The notes under the pieces were generated by a model. The model was not told where the DNA came from, ran no database searches, and worked only from the letters and a program-made list of their open reading frames with translations. Shown here in pieces: positions 10,201 to 22,400 of a stretch of DNA of 64,000 bases; the stretch's first letter is position 1; every line of letters begins with the position of its first letter. The position numbers and the translations under genes were made by a program. The DNA comes from Proteles cristata cristata. Lineage: Eukaryota > Chordata > Mammalia > Carnivora > Hyaenidae. The DNA is taken from NCBI GenBank assembly GCA_017311185.1, contig JAESUZ010005106.1, forward strand, positions 310,001 through 374,000, in the 5' to 3' direction.

Positions 10201-12984
10201 CTGCAGAGTTCTAGGCTGTCTAGAGACAGTTCTAGAGAATAAAAGGCACAGCATAGGCTTGTGGGAATGTCTACATAACTAAGCCAAAGGAGTTGAGGGG
10301 TCTCTCATCCTGCCAGGACCACAGGACATTAACCTCCAGAGCAGGGTGAAGGTTTGGTGGGTGAAGGTAGGCCCTTCAAAGCAACTGTGCAGAGGCAGGC
10401 TTCTCACTCAGGGGGGCCTCTTTACCCTTCTCCTTTCTCCATCCCACCCCAACGAGGAGGCAGAAGGGCTTGTGGGGGGAGAGAAGTTCTGCTTCAATCC
10501 CATTGAGCCAGAGGCTAGGTGGTCCTGTTCTTCCCTCTATTCCTGCTTTCTCTCCTCTTCCCATTTGGCTGAGAGAGCAAGGAGCATGTTTCAGTCTTGG
10601 ACTCAACCAGGAGAAGATGGAAGAGAGTATGCAGAAGTAATAGAATCTTGAAGGGGAAGGAACCAGTCATTATTGCCAATAGCCTGGTCAAGGCTGACCA
10701 GGAAGCTGGAGAAGTTCTACAGCTGCCTTCATGACTCTGAATGGCTCTTTGGCATCACAAAGATCCAAAAAACACTACAAACTAAATAACATCCAGCACT
10801 ACGGCATCTATCCAGCTTCTATTCTTTGGCAAACTCATTCCACTTCTAGAGGGGGAAAAAGGAAGAAACAAACAAAACCTTCCCATCTTCCTCAAAAATC
10901 TCATCTGTTATTTTACTGAACCACATTCTTCTTGCTCAAAGGAAAAATACATCTTCATTGTATGAGGTACAAAAAAGGGAGCAACATGCTAGACTCCACA
11001 TTGAATCCATTTTTTACTGGTTAATCCGCTGGAAGCTCTTGCCAAGTCAAATTTTAGAAGTCATCTTGTGTCAAGGTGAAAGCACTTGAAGGAGATGTTG
11101 CTTCCCAAGAAGCCCATGTATGTCAGTGGGAAAGAGGTGACCTTCATTTTGGAAGAAGAAATAGTATCAATGTTGTGACTTACCTCTCACCCCCATAACT
11201 TGTCACCTCTTATTTACACTTAATTTACATATACATCATCAAGGATAAAATTAAAATAATAATCACTGGTCTATATAGCACCCTATTTTTGAAATAAATA
11301 AAGGCAGCCCCACATATAGCATCAGTTGATTCTCACAGTATTTTCCCAAGCTTAAAGGGGGAAAGGCATTTCTGGCTCCATTTCATGGATAAGCAAACTG
11401 AGAAAAGAGAAGCTGGGTCATTTGCTGAAGATCAGTGGGAAAAGCATTTAAAAGCATCTTAAATGATAGAGCTATGCTAAGTTTTTTCAATCCTTCTTAA
11501 TTTGAAAGACAGAAGGACAGTTACTTTTCCATTTATAAGTTATTTTCTTTGGCCTCACACCATAGTTTATAGGCTATAAAAGGCTCTGGGACTTTTATTT
11601 TATTTCTCCAGGAAGTGAATGTGATAAAATGCCCACCCTTTGGACCTACCCAATTTAAGTAAGAATAAAATAGCAATGAGAAGAAAAAGAAGTTCTGTGA
11701 TGAAAAGTAATAGAATCATTTTGATGGGAGTTAAGAGTAGTTACTTGAAGCCCAGTGGATCTTCACTTCCATACAACAAATGATAGAAGAAAAACAAAAA
11801 GATTGACTCTCTAAAGATCAATCATACTATCTATGTGCTGATAACTGTAGTAAAACAAAACAAGAGAAATCAGCCAAGATAATGGCTTGTAAAGTAGTAA
11901 AAACTTTCAAGACCAGTATACTCGGGCCATCAAACAAATAAGTTATAAAAAAAAATAGATCATTTCCTGTTATTACTAAAAACTACAGAATGATTTGGTA
12001 GGATTATTGCTAGGAATTTCGACTATTTGGCCCTGAGCAGTAAGAACAAAATAAAAGTCAAGTTTGGCATGCCAAAAAAAGAAAAAGGAGAGAAAAGAAG
12101 ATGTAAAGGTATTTATTTTATCTTACTATCCTAAAATTAACTTAAACTTGACATTAGTGACATTTCGTTCTCAACTATGGATTATCAACGACAAGAGAAA
12201 GAAACTAAAAGCTGTGTGTTACAGGCTAAAGGCCTATGGGTATTTCACAGAGTTGAGAAAACAGTTGTATATTCTTCAGATCAAGAGTTCAGAGAGCTCT
12301 AGGCAGTATTTGAGAGGAATGAAGAAAAGAACTTCATGATTTGGTCCTGAATCAATAACAGAGGAAGAAAACAGGAGTTTCACTTCTGAAGGAATTGGCA
12401 CCAAAGAAATTTAAGGCAGATCTCTTCACTCTAAAAAGATTCCATTAGCATCTCAGTCTGGTGGGTTTGCAGATAATTTTGGTTTATTCTTTGTATATTT
12501 ATATGTTTCAGCAGATAGTGTCGGCTCTCTGTTCATCCACCATTTATCCCCCTTTTCAGAGACTTCATTTTCCATACCCCTGGAATGAATGATGATTGAT
12601 CTAAGGGAAGGCAGGACGCCCCATCTGTCAATAAGATATAAAGTGATGCTTTCTAAAGAGGTCTGGAAAAGATTTCCCTCTGAAAAAAAGGAACAATACA
12701 AGAGTTTTGTCAGCATATTCCTTGATTCCTGCTTGGGATATTGTTGTATGAAGACACAATGCTTTGGGCCACAGAAGCTACCTTGTGACCAAGAGGACAT
12801 GTGTTGACAGCAAAGATTGAAAAAAAAAAAGTATAGTAAAAGCCTGGGTTCCTGATGACTTTGTTTAGATTCAAATCAAGCTGGGAACAGACCACATTCG
12901 GAAGATTTGCAATGAGATGTAAACAATAAAGGGCCTTACATAGTTTAAGCTGCTTTCAGTTGGATGTTTTGTTAACTTCAACAG
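10200..12984. other. Low-repeat intergenic stretch
   Basis: Apart from a weak MIR-like block at about 11265-11445, no repeat, RNA or coding exon is recognisable. The frames present are short and lack family resemblance. Confidence 0.4.
11265..11445 (-). repeat. Degenerate MIR-like SINE
   Basis: A weak match: ATTCTCACAGTATTTTCCC, a CTCCATTTCATGGATAAGC block, AAACTGAGAAAAGAGAAGC, then TCATTTGCTGAAGATCA in reverse MIR order. Confidence 0.45.
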
Positions 12985-13617
12985 ATCACATTTCAAAACC
13001 TACCACAAAGCTAGAGTAATCAGACAGAGTGGCACTGGCATAAGGACAGATATATAGATGAATGAAATAGAATCATGAGCGCAAAAATCAATCCTCTCAT
13101 TTATAGTCAATTGATTTTTGTGAGCCAACACCACTCAATGGGAAAGTATAGTCTTTTGAACAAATGGTGTTAGGACAGCTGGATACTAACGTGCAAAACA
13201 ATGAATTTGAATTCTTAACTCATATCATATACAAAAATTAACTCAATATAGACCAAAGAACTAAAAGTAAGAGTGAAATCTGCAAACCTCTTAGAAGAAA
13301 ACATAATTGTTTATCTTTATGACATTGAATTAAACAGTGGTTTCTTAGATATGCTATGAAAGGCGTAAGTAATAAAAAAGAACATTAAATAATTGGACTT
13401 TATCAAAATTGAAAATTTTTGTATATAAAAGAATACCATAAATAAAGTGTAAAAAAAAGCCAGCCACTGACTGGAAGAAAATATCTGCAAATCTTTTATC
13501 TGATAAGGAATCTATATCCAGAATATATAACGAGCTATAACTCAATCAGAAAGACAAATAACCCAATTAAAAATAGTAAAAAGGTGTGCATAAACATTTC
13601 CTTAAAGCAGATATATG

Positions 13618-13760
13618 AGGAACACCTGAGTGGCTCAGTTGGATGATAATCTGACTCTTGATCTCAGCTCAGGTCTTGACCTCAGGGTTGTGAGTTCAAG
13701 CCCCGGACTGGGCCCCATGCTGGGCATGAAGCCTGTTTAATATATATATATATATATATA
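13618..13760 (+). repeat. Older-type CanSINE with (TA)n tail
   Basis: The head GGAACACCTGAGTGGCTCAG is followed by CTTGATCTCAGCTCAGGTC and TGAGTTCAAGCCCC, and ends in a (TA)n run at 13739-13759. This is the shorter carnivore SINE type without a CT-rich block. Confidence 0.8.
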
Positions 13761-14084
13761 ATCCCTACTAAGTACATAAAAAGATGCTCAATGTCCTTAA
13801 TCCTTAGGGAATGCAAATCAAACCCACAATGGTATACCACTTCACATCCACTAGAATGGATACAATAAAAAAGAAGAACAATAACAGGTGTCAGGAAGGA
13901 TACGGAGAAACTGTAACTTCACACATGGCTGGTATGAATGTAAAATAGTGTAGCCACTGTGCAAAAGATCAACGATCTATCCAAAGGTTAAAGAGAGAAT
14001 TACCATATGACCCAGCATTTCACTACTTTAGAGCATTTCACTACTCTAAAGAAGTGAAAATATATGTTTAAGAAAAACAACTTT

Positions 14085-14283
14085 GGGGCACCTGGGTGGC
14101 TCAGTCAGTTAAACTTCCAACTCTTGGTTTCAGTTCAGGTCATGATCTCATAGTTCATGAGTTCAAGTCTTGCGTCGGGCTCTGCCCTGACAGTGTGGAC
14201 CCTGCTTGAGATTCTTTCTCTCCTCTCTTTCTGTCCCTCCTCTGTGCTCTCTCTCTCTCTCACAAAACTAAATAAATAGTTAA
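14085..14283 (+). repeat. CanSINE
   Basis: Head GGGGCACCTGGGTGGCTCAG, CT-rich block, AAATAAATAG tail, inside the old L1. The flanks share AAAACAAC. Confidence 0.92.
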
Positions 14284-14880
14284 AACAACCCAACTTGTAC
14301 ACAGATGTTCATAGCAATGCTGTTCATAATAACCGAATGGTGGAAGCAACCCACATGTCTATCAGCTGATGAATAGAATAAGAAAAAGCATGGTATACCC
14401 ACCTAATGTAATGTTATTTAGCAATAAAAAAAATGAGGTATATTCCCAAAAGAACTGAAAATATATGTTCCCCCCAAAATTTGGACTCAAATGTTTCGAG
14501 TAGCATTACTGATGTAAGAGTTGAGTGGAAGCAACTCAAATGTCACTTAATAAGTGGACACACATGTGGACAGCTGTATAGTGGAATATTATTTAGCCAC
14601 AAAAAGGAGTGAGGTAATGACACATGCTACAACATAGACGAATCTTGAAAACATTATGCTAGGTAAAAGAAAGCAGACCAAAAAGCCACATATCCATAGA
14701 GACAGCAAATAGGTTAGTGGTTTCCAGGGTTTGGGGAGGATGGAATGGGAAGAGACTGCCCATGGGTATGGAGTTTCTTTTTGTAGAAATGAAAATGATC
14801 TGGAATTGGATTATGGTGACAGTTGTGCAATCTTGGGACTACACAAAGAACCACTAAAATGTGTACTTCAAAAGGGTGAA

Positions 14881-15057
14881 TTTGGCAGCATCTAGGTGGC
14901 TCAGTTGGTTAAGCATACGACTCTTGATTTCGGCTCAGATCATAATCTCACAGTCAGGCCTAGTGTGGGGCCTGCTTGGGATTTGCTCTCTCCTTCTCTC
15001 TCTCTGCCTCTACCCTTGCTTGTGCTCCCTCTCTCAAAATAAATAAATAAATATTTT
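14881..15057 (+). repeat. CanSINE, first of an adjacent opposed pair
   Basis: The diverged head GCATCTAGGTGGCTCAGTTG leads to an AAATAAATAAATA tail. TSD-like AAAAGGGTGA lies before it (about 14870) and after it (15058-15067). Confidence 0.88.
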
Positions 15058-15069
15058 AAAAGGGTGATT

Positions 15070-15289
15070 AAAAAAATGTTAATGTTTTATTTATTGTTGA
15101 GAAAGAGAGAGAGAGAGCATGAGCAGGGGAGGGTCAGAGAGAGAGGGAGACACAGAGTCCAAAGACAGGTTCTAGACTCTGAGCTAGCTGTCAGCACAGA
15201 GCCTGACGCCGGGCTCGAACCCACAAACTGCGAGATCATGACCTGAGCCGAAGTCGGACGCTTAACCGACTGAGCCACCCAGGCGCCCC
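15070..15289 (-). repeat. CanSINE inserted in its neighbour's duplicated target
   Basis: Reverse element ending AGGCGCCCC at 15289. AAAGGGTGATT occurs at 15059-15069 and again at 15294-15304, giving three copies of this short sequence around two SINEs. Confidence 0.92.
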
Positions 15290-15600
15290 ATTCAAAGGGT
15301 GATTTTTGTGATATGTGAATAAATAAAATATGTAAATTAAGAACAAACAATCAAGCTATCATAAAAAAATAAGTAATGATGAAAAAGAAGGAAATACCGA
15401 TCCCTGCTACAAACTGGATGAATCTTGAAAAAACTATGCCAAGTGAAAGGAGACAGAGAAGATCACCTATTATATGATTCCATTGACATAAAAATGTCTG
15501 GATTAGGCAAGTCTATACAGATAGAAGGTAGATTAGCGGTTGCCTAGGACTGAGGGTGTCTGGAGGGAGGGTAGGGGAAATGAGGGGATGACAAGGTTTC

Positions 15601-15605
<5 letters not shown>

Positions 15606-15633
<28 letters not shown>

Positions 15634-16115
15634 GTTTATTGTCAAATTAGTTTCCACATAACACCCAGTGCTCATCCCCACAAGTGCCCTCCTCCATGCC
15701 CACCCCTCCTCCCCCCACATCCACCAGTCCTCAGTTTTTGTCAGCATTCAAGAGTCTCTCATGGTTTGCCTCTCTCCCTTTCCCCCACCATTTCCGCCCT
15801 TCTTCTCCCCCTTGGTCCTCTGTTAAGTTCCTCCTAATCCTCCTATACGTGCACACATATGATATTTGTCTTTCTCTGCCTGACTTATTTCGCTCAGCAT
15901 AACACCCTCAAGGTCCATCCATGTTGCTACACATGGCCAGATTTCATTGTTTCTCATTGCCATGTAGTATTCCATGGTATAGATAAACCACATCTTCTTG
16001 ATCCATTCATCTGTTGATGGACACTTAGGCTCTTTCCAGGTTTTAGCTATTGTGGAGAGTGCTGCTATGAACATTGGGGTACATGTGCTCCTATGCGTCA
16101 GCATTTCTGTATCCC
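15606..16115 (-). mobile_element. Young 5'-truncated L1 (3' 510 bases)
   Basis: The perfect 17-base TSD TGACAAGGTTTCTTTTT lies at 15589-15605 and 16116-16132. The insert, read on the minus strand, holds the last ~97 codons of L1 ORF2 (ending IGGLGGT, stop at about 15823), a short G-rich 3' UTR and a poly(A) tail (T run at 15601-15626). It is about 99% identical by eye to the 3' end of the L1 at 49168-54136. Truncation within ORF2 makes it non-autonomous. Confidence 0.95.
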
Positions 16116-16209
16116 TGACAAGGTTTCTTTTTAAGACAATGAAATGTCCTAAAGTTAGATTATAGGGATGGTCACACAACTCCAAATACACTAAAAGCTG
16201 TTGAGTTGT

Positions 16210-16668
16210 GAGGCACCTGGGTGGCTCAGTTGCTTAAGCGTCTGACTTTGGCTTAGGTCATGATCTCACGGTTCGTGGATTCGAGCCCTGAATTGGGCTC
16301 TGTACTGACAGCTCAGAGCCTTGAAGCCTGCTTCAGATTCTGTGTCTTCCTGTGTCTCTGAACCTCCCCTGCTCATGCTTTCTCCATCTCTCTCTCAGAA
16401 ATAATTAAAACTGGGGCGCCTGGGTGGCTTAGTCGGTTAAGCGTCTGACTTTCACTTAGGTCATGGTCTCGCGGCTCGTGGGTTCGAGCCCCACATCGGG
16501 CTCTGTGCTGACTGCCAGCTCAGAGCCTGGAGCCTGTTTCAGTCTGCGACTCCCTCTCTCTCTGACCCTCCCCTGCTCACGCTGTCTCTCTCTCTCTCTC
16601 TCCTAGAAATAAATAAAAATATATATAAAAAAAGAAATAATTAAAACATTAAAAAAGTTAAAAAAAAT
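16210..16668 (+). repeat. CanSINE interrupted by a younger SINE
   Basis: Head AGGCACCTGGGTGGCTCAG at 16211; its tail is split by the element at 16412-16632. The perfect 17-base TSD AAAAGCTGTTGAGTTGT lies at 16193-16209 and 16669-16685, outside both SINEs. Confidence 0.93.
16412..16632 (+). repeat. Young-subfamily CanSINE nested in a SINE tail
   Basis: Head GGGGCGCCTGGGTGGCTTAG with the CTGACTGCCAGCTC insertion. Its 15-base TSD AGAAATAATTAAAAC (16397-16411 and 16633-16647) is the A-rich tail of the host SINE. Confidence 0.95.
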
Positions 16669-16814
16669 AAAAGCTGTTGAGTTGTACACTCAAAACAGGT
16701 GAACTTAATATGAACTAAATCTCAATAAAACTGTTACCAATAAACAAATAAATAAAATAGAACACATCTTAGCCGTTTACCTGTATTTCCTAAACATTCT
16801 ACAAAGAGCATGCA

Positions 16815-17038
16815 GGGGCGCCTGGGTGGCTTAGTCGGTTAAGAGTCTGACTTCGGCTCAGGTCATGATCTCACGGTGCGTGGGTTCGAGCCCCACGTTG
16901 GGCTCTGTGCTGACTGCCAGTTCAGAGCCTGGAATCTACTTCAGATTCTGTGTCTCCCTTTCTTTCTGACTATCCCCTGCTCACACTGTCTCTCTCTCCC
17001 AGAAATAAATAAAACATTAAAAAAAAACAAAACAATAA
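16815..17038 (+). repeat. Young-subfamily CanSINE
   Basis: Head GGGGCGCCTGGGTGGCTTAG, the CTGACTGCCAG insertion, and a long A-rich tail. A short CATGCA flank lies on both sides. Confidence 0.93.
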
Positions 17039-17317
17039 CATGCAATAGGTATATCTTCAGGAAAAGGTGTTCAAATTTCAACATAAAAAATGTCTATTAG
17101 ACAAAACACAGTAAAAATAAAAGCAGGAAATCAGTACTGCACATGAACTCCACTGTGAAACTAAGTAAATGTAGACAGGAAACAACTAAAGGAAAATACA
17201 TCAAATTATTGACCATGGTTTTGAGTTGGGTTCACTGGATGACTTTTATTTATTTTTTGGAGGGCTTTCTTTTCCTTATTTACTATATTAGCACATATTA
17301 TCTTTTGATCTCTAATT

Positions 17318-17535
17318 AAAAAATCTGTTTTACGTTTATTTATTTTTGAGAGACAGAGAGAGGCAGAGCACCAGCAGGTGAGGGGCAGAGAGAGAGGGAG
17401 ACACAAAATCGAAGGCAGGCTCCAGGCTCTGAGCTGTCAGCACAGAGTTCGGCGCGGGGCTCAAACCCATGAACTATGAGATCATGACCTGAGCCAAAGT
17501 CAGATGCTTAACCAACTGAGCCACCCAGGCACCCC
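17318..17535 (-). repeat. CanSINE with target-site duplication
   Basis: Reverse element ending CACCCAGGCACCCC. TGATCTCTAATT lies at about 17305-17316 and 17536-17547. Confidence 0.93.
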
Positions 17536-17564
17536 TGATCTCTAATTTTAAAGTGCACGTGAGG

Positions 17565-17803
17565 GGAGCCTGGGCGGCTCAATCGGTTAAGCGTCCGACT
17601 TTGGCTTAGACCATGGCTCAGATCAAACTCACGGTTCATGGGTTTGAGCCCCGTGTCGGGCTCTGTGCTGACAGCTCAGAGCCTGGAGCCTGTTTCTGAT
17701 TCTGTGTCTCCCTCTCTCTCTCTCTGCCCCTCCCCTCCCTCCCTCCCTCCCTCCCTCCCTCTCCCTAATAAATAAAAACATTAAAAAATTAAAAATAAAT
17801 AAA
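17565..17803 (+). repeat. CanSINE with internal (CCCT)n
   Basis: Head GGGGAGCCTGGGCGGCTCAA; the CT-rich block has expanded to a CCCT run at about 17732-17763. The flanks are AAAGTGCACGTGA and AAAATGCACATGA, a TSD with two mismatches. Confidence 0.92.
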
Positions 17804-17817
17804 GAAAATGCACATGA

Positions 17818-18839
17818 AATCATGCAAAAGGCTATGCAGTGAATGAAATGTAAGTCTCTCTCCCATCCTGGTTCCCCAACTCCTCATTTTCAGGACTGCC
17901 ATGTAAGATTGTTCAAGTTGTTTATTGCATGATGGCATGTGGCTAAGGCAGCGAATAGAGGTTATAATCTAGCCGGGGCTCTACTGGATAAGCCACAACC
18001 CCTGTCTCTGAAGAAACAATCCTTTTCATCTAAACCACATGAAGATGCTATGGAAGGAAATGAGAGCCCTTCCCTTGTCCCCTTCATAAAGGCTGTCACT
18101 ATGCCCAGTTTTCCGCGTGCCCCTCCAGACATTGTCTGTGTTATCCAAACATACACATCATGCTGTATGCGTGCAATAGTTATTTAAAAAGAATAAAGAG
18201 TTTTCTGGAAAAGCAATACAATATCATCAGAATTCAAGTACTTCTCGAGAAGTCATTCATGGTAAAATTGGATTAAAAGGAAGGGAATAAAAATCCTGTT
18301 TGTAACAAACAAGTATTGAGGGAAGAATCCCAAGTGCAAGGATTGCTGGACTGTCTTCTACAACTTACCAGTCTCCAATTCATATATAGTGTTTATATTG
18401 TTTAAGCAGTGAATGAAATTGATTGAAATGAAATCGCCAAGTGGGTTGATGCTTGGTATTTTATTCACCACGCTCCACACAGCTTAGAAGAGTGTGGTGT
18501 GTGTGCACTCCAGCTCCCACTGGAGGGGAGGGTGACGATTTTCATCTGCTGAGACACCTGGGAGTGAGAGTCCCCATAAGAAGCCTGCCACTCCTGTGTC
18601 ATTCACACCAGTGTCCTTGAAAACTAGGAGAATTGCTCAAACAGAAACCTAGGACCCTCTATTCATCTGCACCCTAACATCCCTATGGTCATTCAACTGG
18701 GGCCAAAGTTTCTGCTTATTTAGAGAAAAGGATGGTTAAATCAGGAAATCATCCAAATGATGAGATCTGATTGCAAGGATTATTCTGTTACTCTGAATAA
18801 CCCTTTAGGGTTTTTGTCTGGGTTTCTGTTCCATGTTTT
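17818..18839. other. Unassigned intergenic DNA
   Basis: No repeat, RNA or exon recognised. Confidence 0.4.
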
Positions 18840-19105
18840 GCCTCATTACAGAAGGCAATACTGGTTGTTTCCTCTGCAGTTCCTTCAGCTCTAAATACTC
18901 TTCTCCATCCCAGTGAAATCCTGTTTATCTTTCTGGCCTCAGCTTGAATATTGATCCCTCAAACCAGGTGAGCACCCCATCACAGCAGCTGGATCTCACC
19001 CCCAGACCATATGCTCCATGAATGCCTGCCTTGTCACCATAGCAATGCCAATGCTTAGTGCCTGGCTCATAGCAGATATTCAATAAAGTGGACAATTGAG
19101 TCGAC
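18840..19105 (+). repeat. L2 3' region
   Basis: CTTTCTGGCCTCAGCTTGAA, a CCATATGCTCCATGAATGCC block and TGCTTAGTGCCTGGCTCATA, then ATATTCAATAAA, in L2 3' order. Confidence 0.65.
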
Positions 19106-19171
19106 AGAAATGCAAAAGCTATCCATGATCTTTGGAGAGCCTCACTTCTTTAAACAAATGGAGTGCCATTT

Positions 19172-19384
19172 ACTTTTTTAATGTTTATTTTTGAGAGAGA
19201 GAGAGAGCACAAAAGCAGCAGGGAAGGGGCAGAGAGAGAGGGGGAGGGAGAGAGAGAGAATCTCAAGCAGGCTCCACGCTCAGTGCAGAACTTGCTGCAA
19301 GGCTTGATTCCATGGCCCTGGAATCATGGCCTGAGTCAAAATCAAGAGTCAGACCCTTACCTGACTGAGCCACCCAGGTGCCCC
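19172..19384 (-). repeat. CanSINE with perfect 16-base TSD
   Basis: Reverse element ending AGGTGCCCC at 19384. AAATGGAGTGCCATTT lies at 19156-19171 and 19385-19400. Confidence 0.96.
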
Positions 19385-19400
19385 AAATGGAGTGCCATTT

Positions 19401-22400
19401 AAAAGAAAGCTTAGAATTAACAGAAAGCCAGGAATAATAAGGCTTGGAACCTACTCCTTTGGAGTAGAAGTGTTTTCCAAGGAAGAAGTGGGCAGAAACA
19501 TGAGCCCGGTACTGGAATAGGGCAATTCTCAGATGAAAAGCAACAACACTGGGATAAAACAGTTGGGACCTAGAAAGGTGATCAGGTGGCTTCAATATGA
19601 GATATTGCTACTACAGGCAGAGGACATGGTATACTAAGAAGGTGACATGATGAACCATCTCAATTTTAATCTGACCTGACTCAAATAGGTCTTGGCATTA
19701 GCAGCAGGATTATTCAAGACATATTTGTCCTCCTAAGTGGCTTATTCCCTAAAGCCCCTTTCCAGAGTGCTTTGGGACGTTCTGAAACTAGTTCCGTTTC
19801 TATTACTTCAAGTTATGCTCGGAGCAGGATAAGACTTGAACTCATTTGCCTTGTGGATTTGTTCTCTGTTTCTATTTCTACAATGGAATACTTAAGCCTG
19901 TTAACTGATTAACTACAAGAGTGCTGAGAATGTCAATAGTTCCTGGCATTCTTTTCGAATGGCATTTCCATACATGCCACTATATAGTTTCAAAGATGAG
20001 AAAGAATTGAAAGGAGCAATTTCCGATATGTGGTATAGAAATAAATACAGTGTAAACATTATACATATGTGATAAAGCACAGATGCCATAAATATTGGAT
20101 TATGTTCAAGTTGGAGAAGAATCTTCAAAGGTCCACAGTCATTGAAATATGGTTGTGTGGAAAGGAGAGCATTCCAGATTAATTTCATTCCCTCCCACAG
20201 CAGTGAAAATGTAGTCAGACTGGCCCTCTTCAATGATTCCATTCAAGTAAATTACATGGCAAAGGGGACAAAATGTGTACCTTCCAAGGCCAGGGGTAGG
20301 TCCCAAAGCAATTTTAGCAATGGGAAATTGAGTTCACTGATTTTATCTCATAGTTTATTGTGGATTTCATAATTTTCTTCATAATAAATCTTTGAGTTTT
20401 CTTCTAAAAATACACTTAGTAAAACTGATGGCACGAAAAGATGCAACATGTTTATTCTGGGTTTCCCATAATCTCTTAGGGCACCTCGTAATACCCTGAT
20501 GAGGAGAATGCCTTACCCTAGTGTAAGAAGCACAGAGTTAGACATTAGGGATATGACCCTTGTATTTCATACAAACTTCAGAAAATCTTTTAGCTTAGTT
20601 AAAAAAAAGTTTTTCCATCAACAAATGATTAAATATGGTAATCTATGTATAGACAATTGTTCTGGAACCTCAGAGATTCCTAGGACGGCACATATCACAC
20701 TATAGTTAATTTCTCATTTCGTATGCCCATTCAACTGCTATGGTCATAAGGCAATTACCCAACATCCATTCTACCCAACATAAATAGCTTAAGTTAATTC
20801 TGGTAATCCCCTTCTCCTTCTCACCTGATCGGTTTAGGAAAGAGCATGTGATAGAGTCCTGTCCATTTAGATGCAGTTTAAAGGAAGAAGTTTCCTGGGG
20901 GAGTTTTAGGAAACTTTTCCTAGAATTGGCAGAGCTACTTTACCACCATCTTGATGATGAAGCCAGACGGAGACTCCATTTATGCAAGACAAACACCAAC
21001 AAGGGAAACTGGAGTCTTCAAGCATTGTATGGGATGCCCACTTCTGTGAGATAATACTGTTTCCTTGTTAATTCAGCCAAGTAACATGTGACTTCTCTTT
21101 TACTCTAGGAAGTCTTTAACAATATACTTTACATTAGACTGGAACTTTGTCGAGGGCAAGATGTATGACTTGTTATTTTTGCATCCCAGAGTCTAACAGC
21201 ATCCTGCAGAAAATAAGGGCCTAATTCATATATGCAGGATGAAAATGAACCAATTATCAAACTTAGGACGTACCAAGTGAATTTCCCAGCCGACTCTAGG
21301 CCTCCGAGACATCTAAGATCCAAATGAGCAACCCAGATTACATACATTATGACATGAAGGGAGGTGGGGCTCTTCGCATCAGGGGATATAGTACTACAAT
21401 TGACCTCAATATATCATTAATAATATACATGAAAAACAGTAATCAAAAGGGACAAGGAACCCTGACATGTAAGCATGGAAAGAGCTGGCTAAAGAAGGGG
21501 GAAAGAAGATCCAGAGTGATTATTTGGTTTAAAGAAAGCACAACTTTGGAATGTCTAGATTACAGTACTATTTATTCAAGTACAGAAGGTGGGAGAGGAA
21601 GAGTGCTCATGTACTTATGCAAACATCCAGGAGGACATGTCACTAGCAGCTGGATGTGTAGATAATACTGGTGACACACAAAGGTTACATAAGATCCCTA
21701 CTACTTCATTAGTATGAACTGCCTGGATCTCAGAGGTACTTTGAGGGTTAGCATGGATTTACGGGGCGCAAATGGGCACACAGTACTCCTTGGAAAAGGA
21801 AGAGCTACTTCTTTCTGATATTCCTCAGAAAAGAAGCAACATGTCAGGCATTGATTTAGAGAGTTGCATACACATCAACCCATTCTAATGTCCTCAAAAA
21901 CTCTGAAGTATTCTCACCATCCCCCTTTCAAACCTGACGGTTTCTTCTATCAACCAAGAAATTCATTGAATGGTGAATACAACAAGGAATGTCATGTAGT
22001 GTAGCCTTCTTCAAGAGACTCTTTTCTAGGAAAGGGAAGCCTTCAGTGATGGGCAAAGAAAAAAGGAGGGAACCCTTCCTCATCAGGTAACTGGAGAAGC
22101 AGAACTCATTCTTGCCATTACTGCTTACCCCTGAGACTATGAAATATCAGGTGCTATTCAAATACAGTCACAGGATTCTTCACAGGGAGAAAAAACAGGC
22201 TGGACAGGTTTTGAAGTGTGGAAACTTTCAGTATGCATTGAATGCAATCAGCTTGAAAATAAAAGAGGCTTAAGGACATGGTAGGATTGTACAAGTTCAA
22301 GGTACTCTAGTTGTGAAATATAGTATAGTGTTCTCTCTCTCACTATTCCACATGTGTGTGCATGTATGCATACAAATGTGCACGCACACACACTCACACA

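Larger units (their letters stand above)
12985..15340 (+). mobile_element. Old L1 (L1M-type) 3' half, interrupted by SINEs
   Basis: Decayed L1 ORF2 and 3' UTR landmarks run in order: AGAGTAATCAGACAGAGTGG, GAAATCTGCAAACCTCTTAG, GGAAGAAAATATCTGCAAAT, GGTATACCACTTCACATCCA, ATTACCATATGACCCAGCAT and CAATGCTGTTCATAATAACC, then the 3' UTR to AAAGGGTGATTTTTGTG. Stops and indels are frequent. SINEs at 13618, 14085, 14881 and 15070 are inserted in it. Confidence 0.8.
15395..16735 (+). mobile_element. Second old L1M 3' end, heavily interrupted
   Basis: ACAAACTGGATGAATCTTGA, a CATTGACATAAAAATGTCTG block, GGTTGCCTAGGACTGAGGG, then AGTTGTACACTCAAAACAGG and CTCAATAAAACTG match an L1M 3' UTR. It is split by a young L1 at 15606 and a SINE-in-SINE at 16210. 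Confidence 0.7.
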
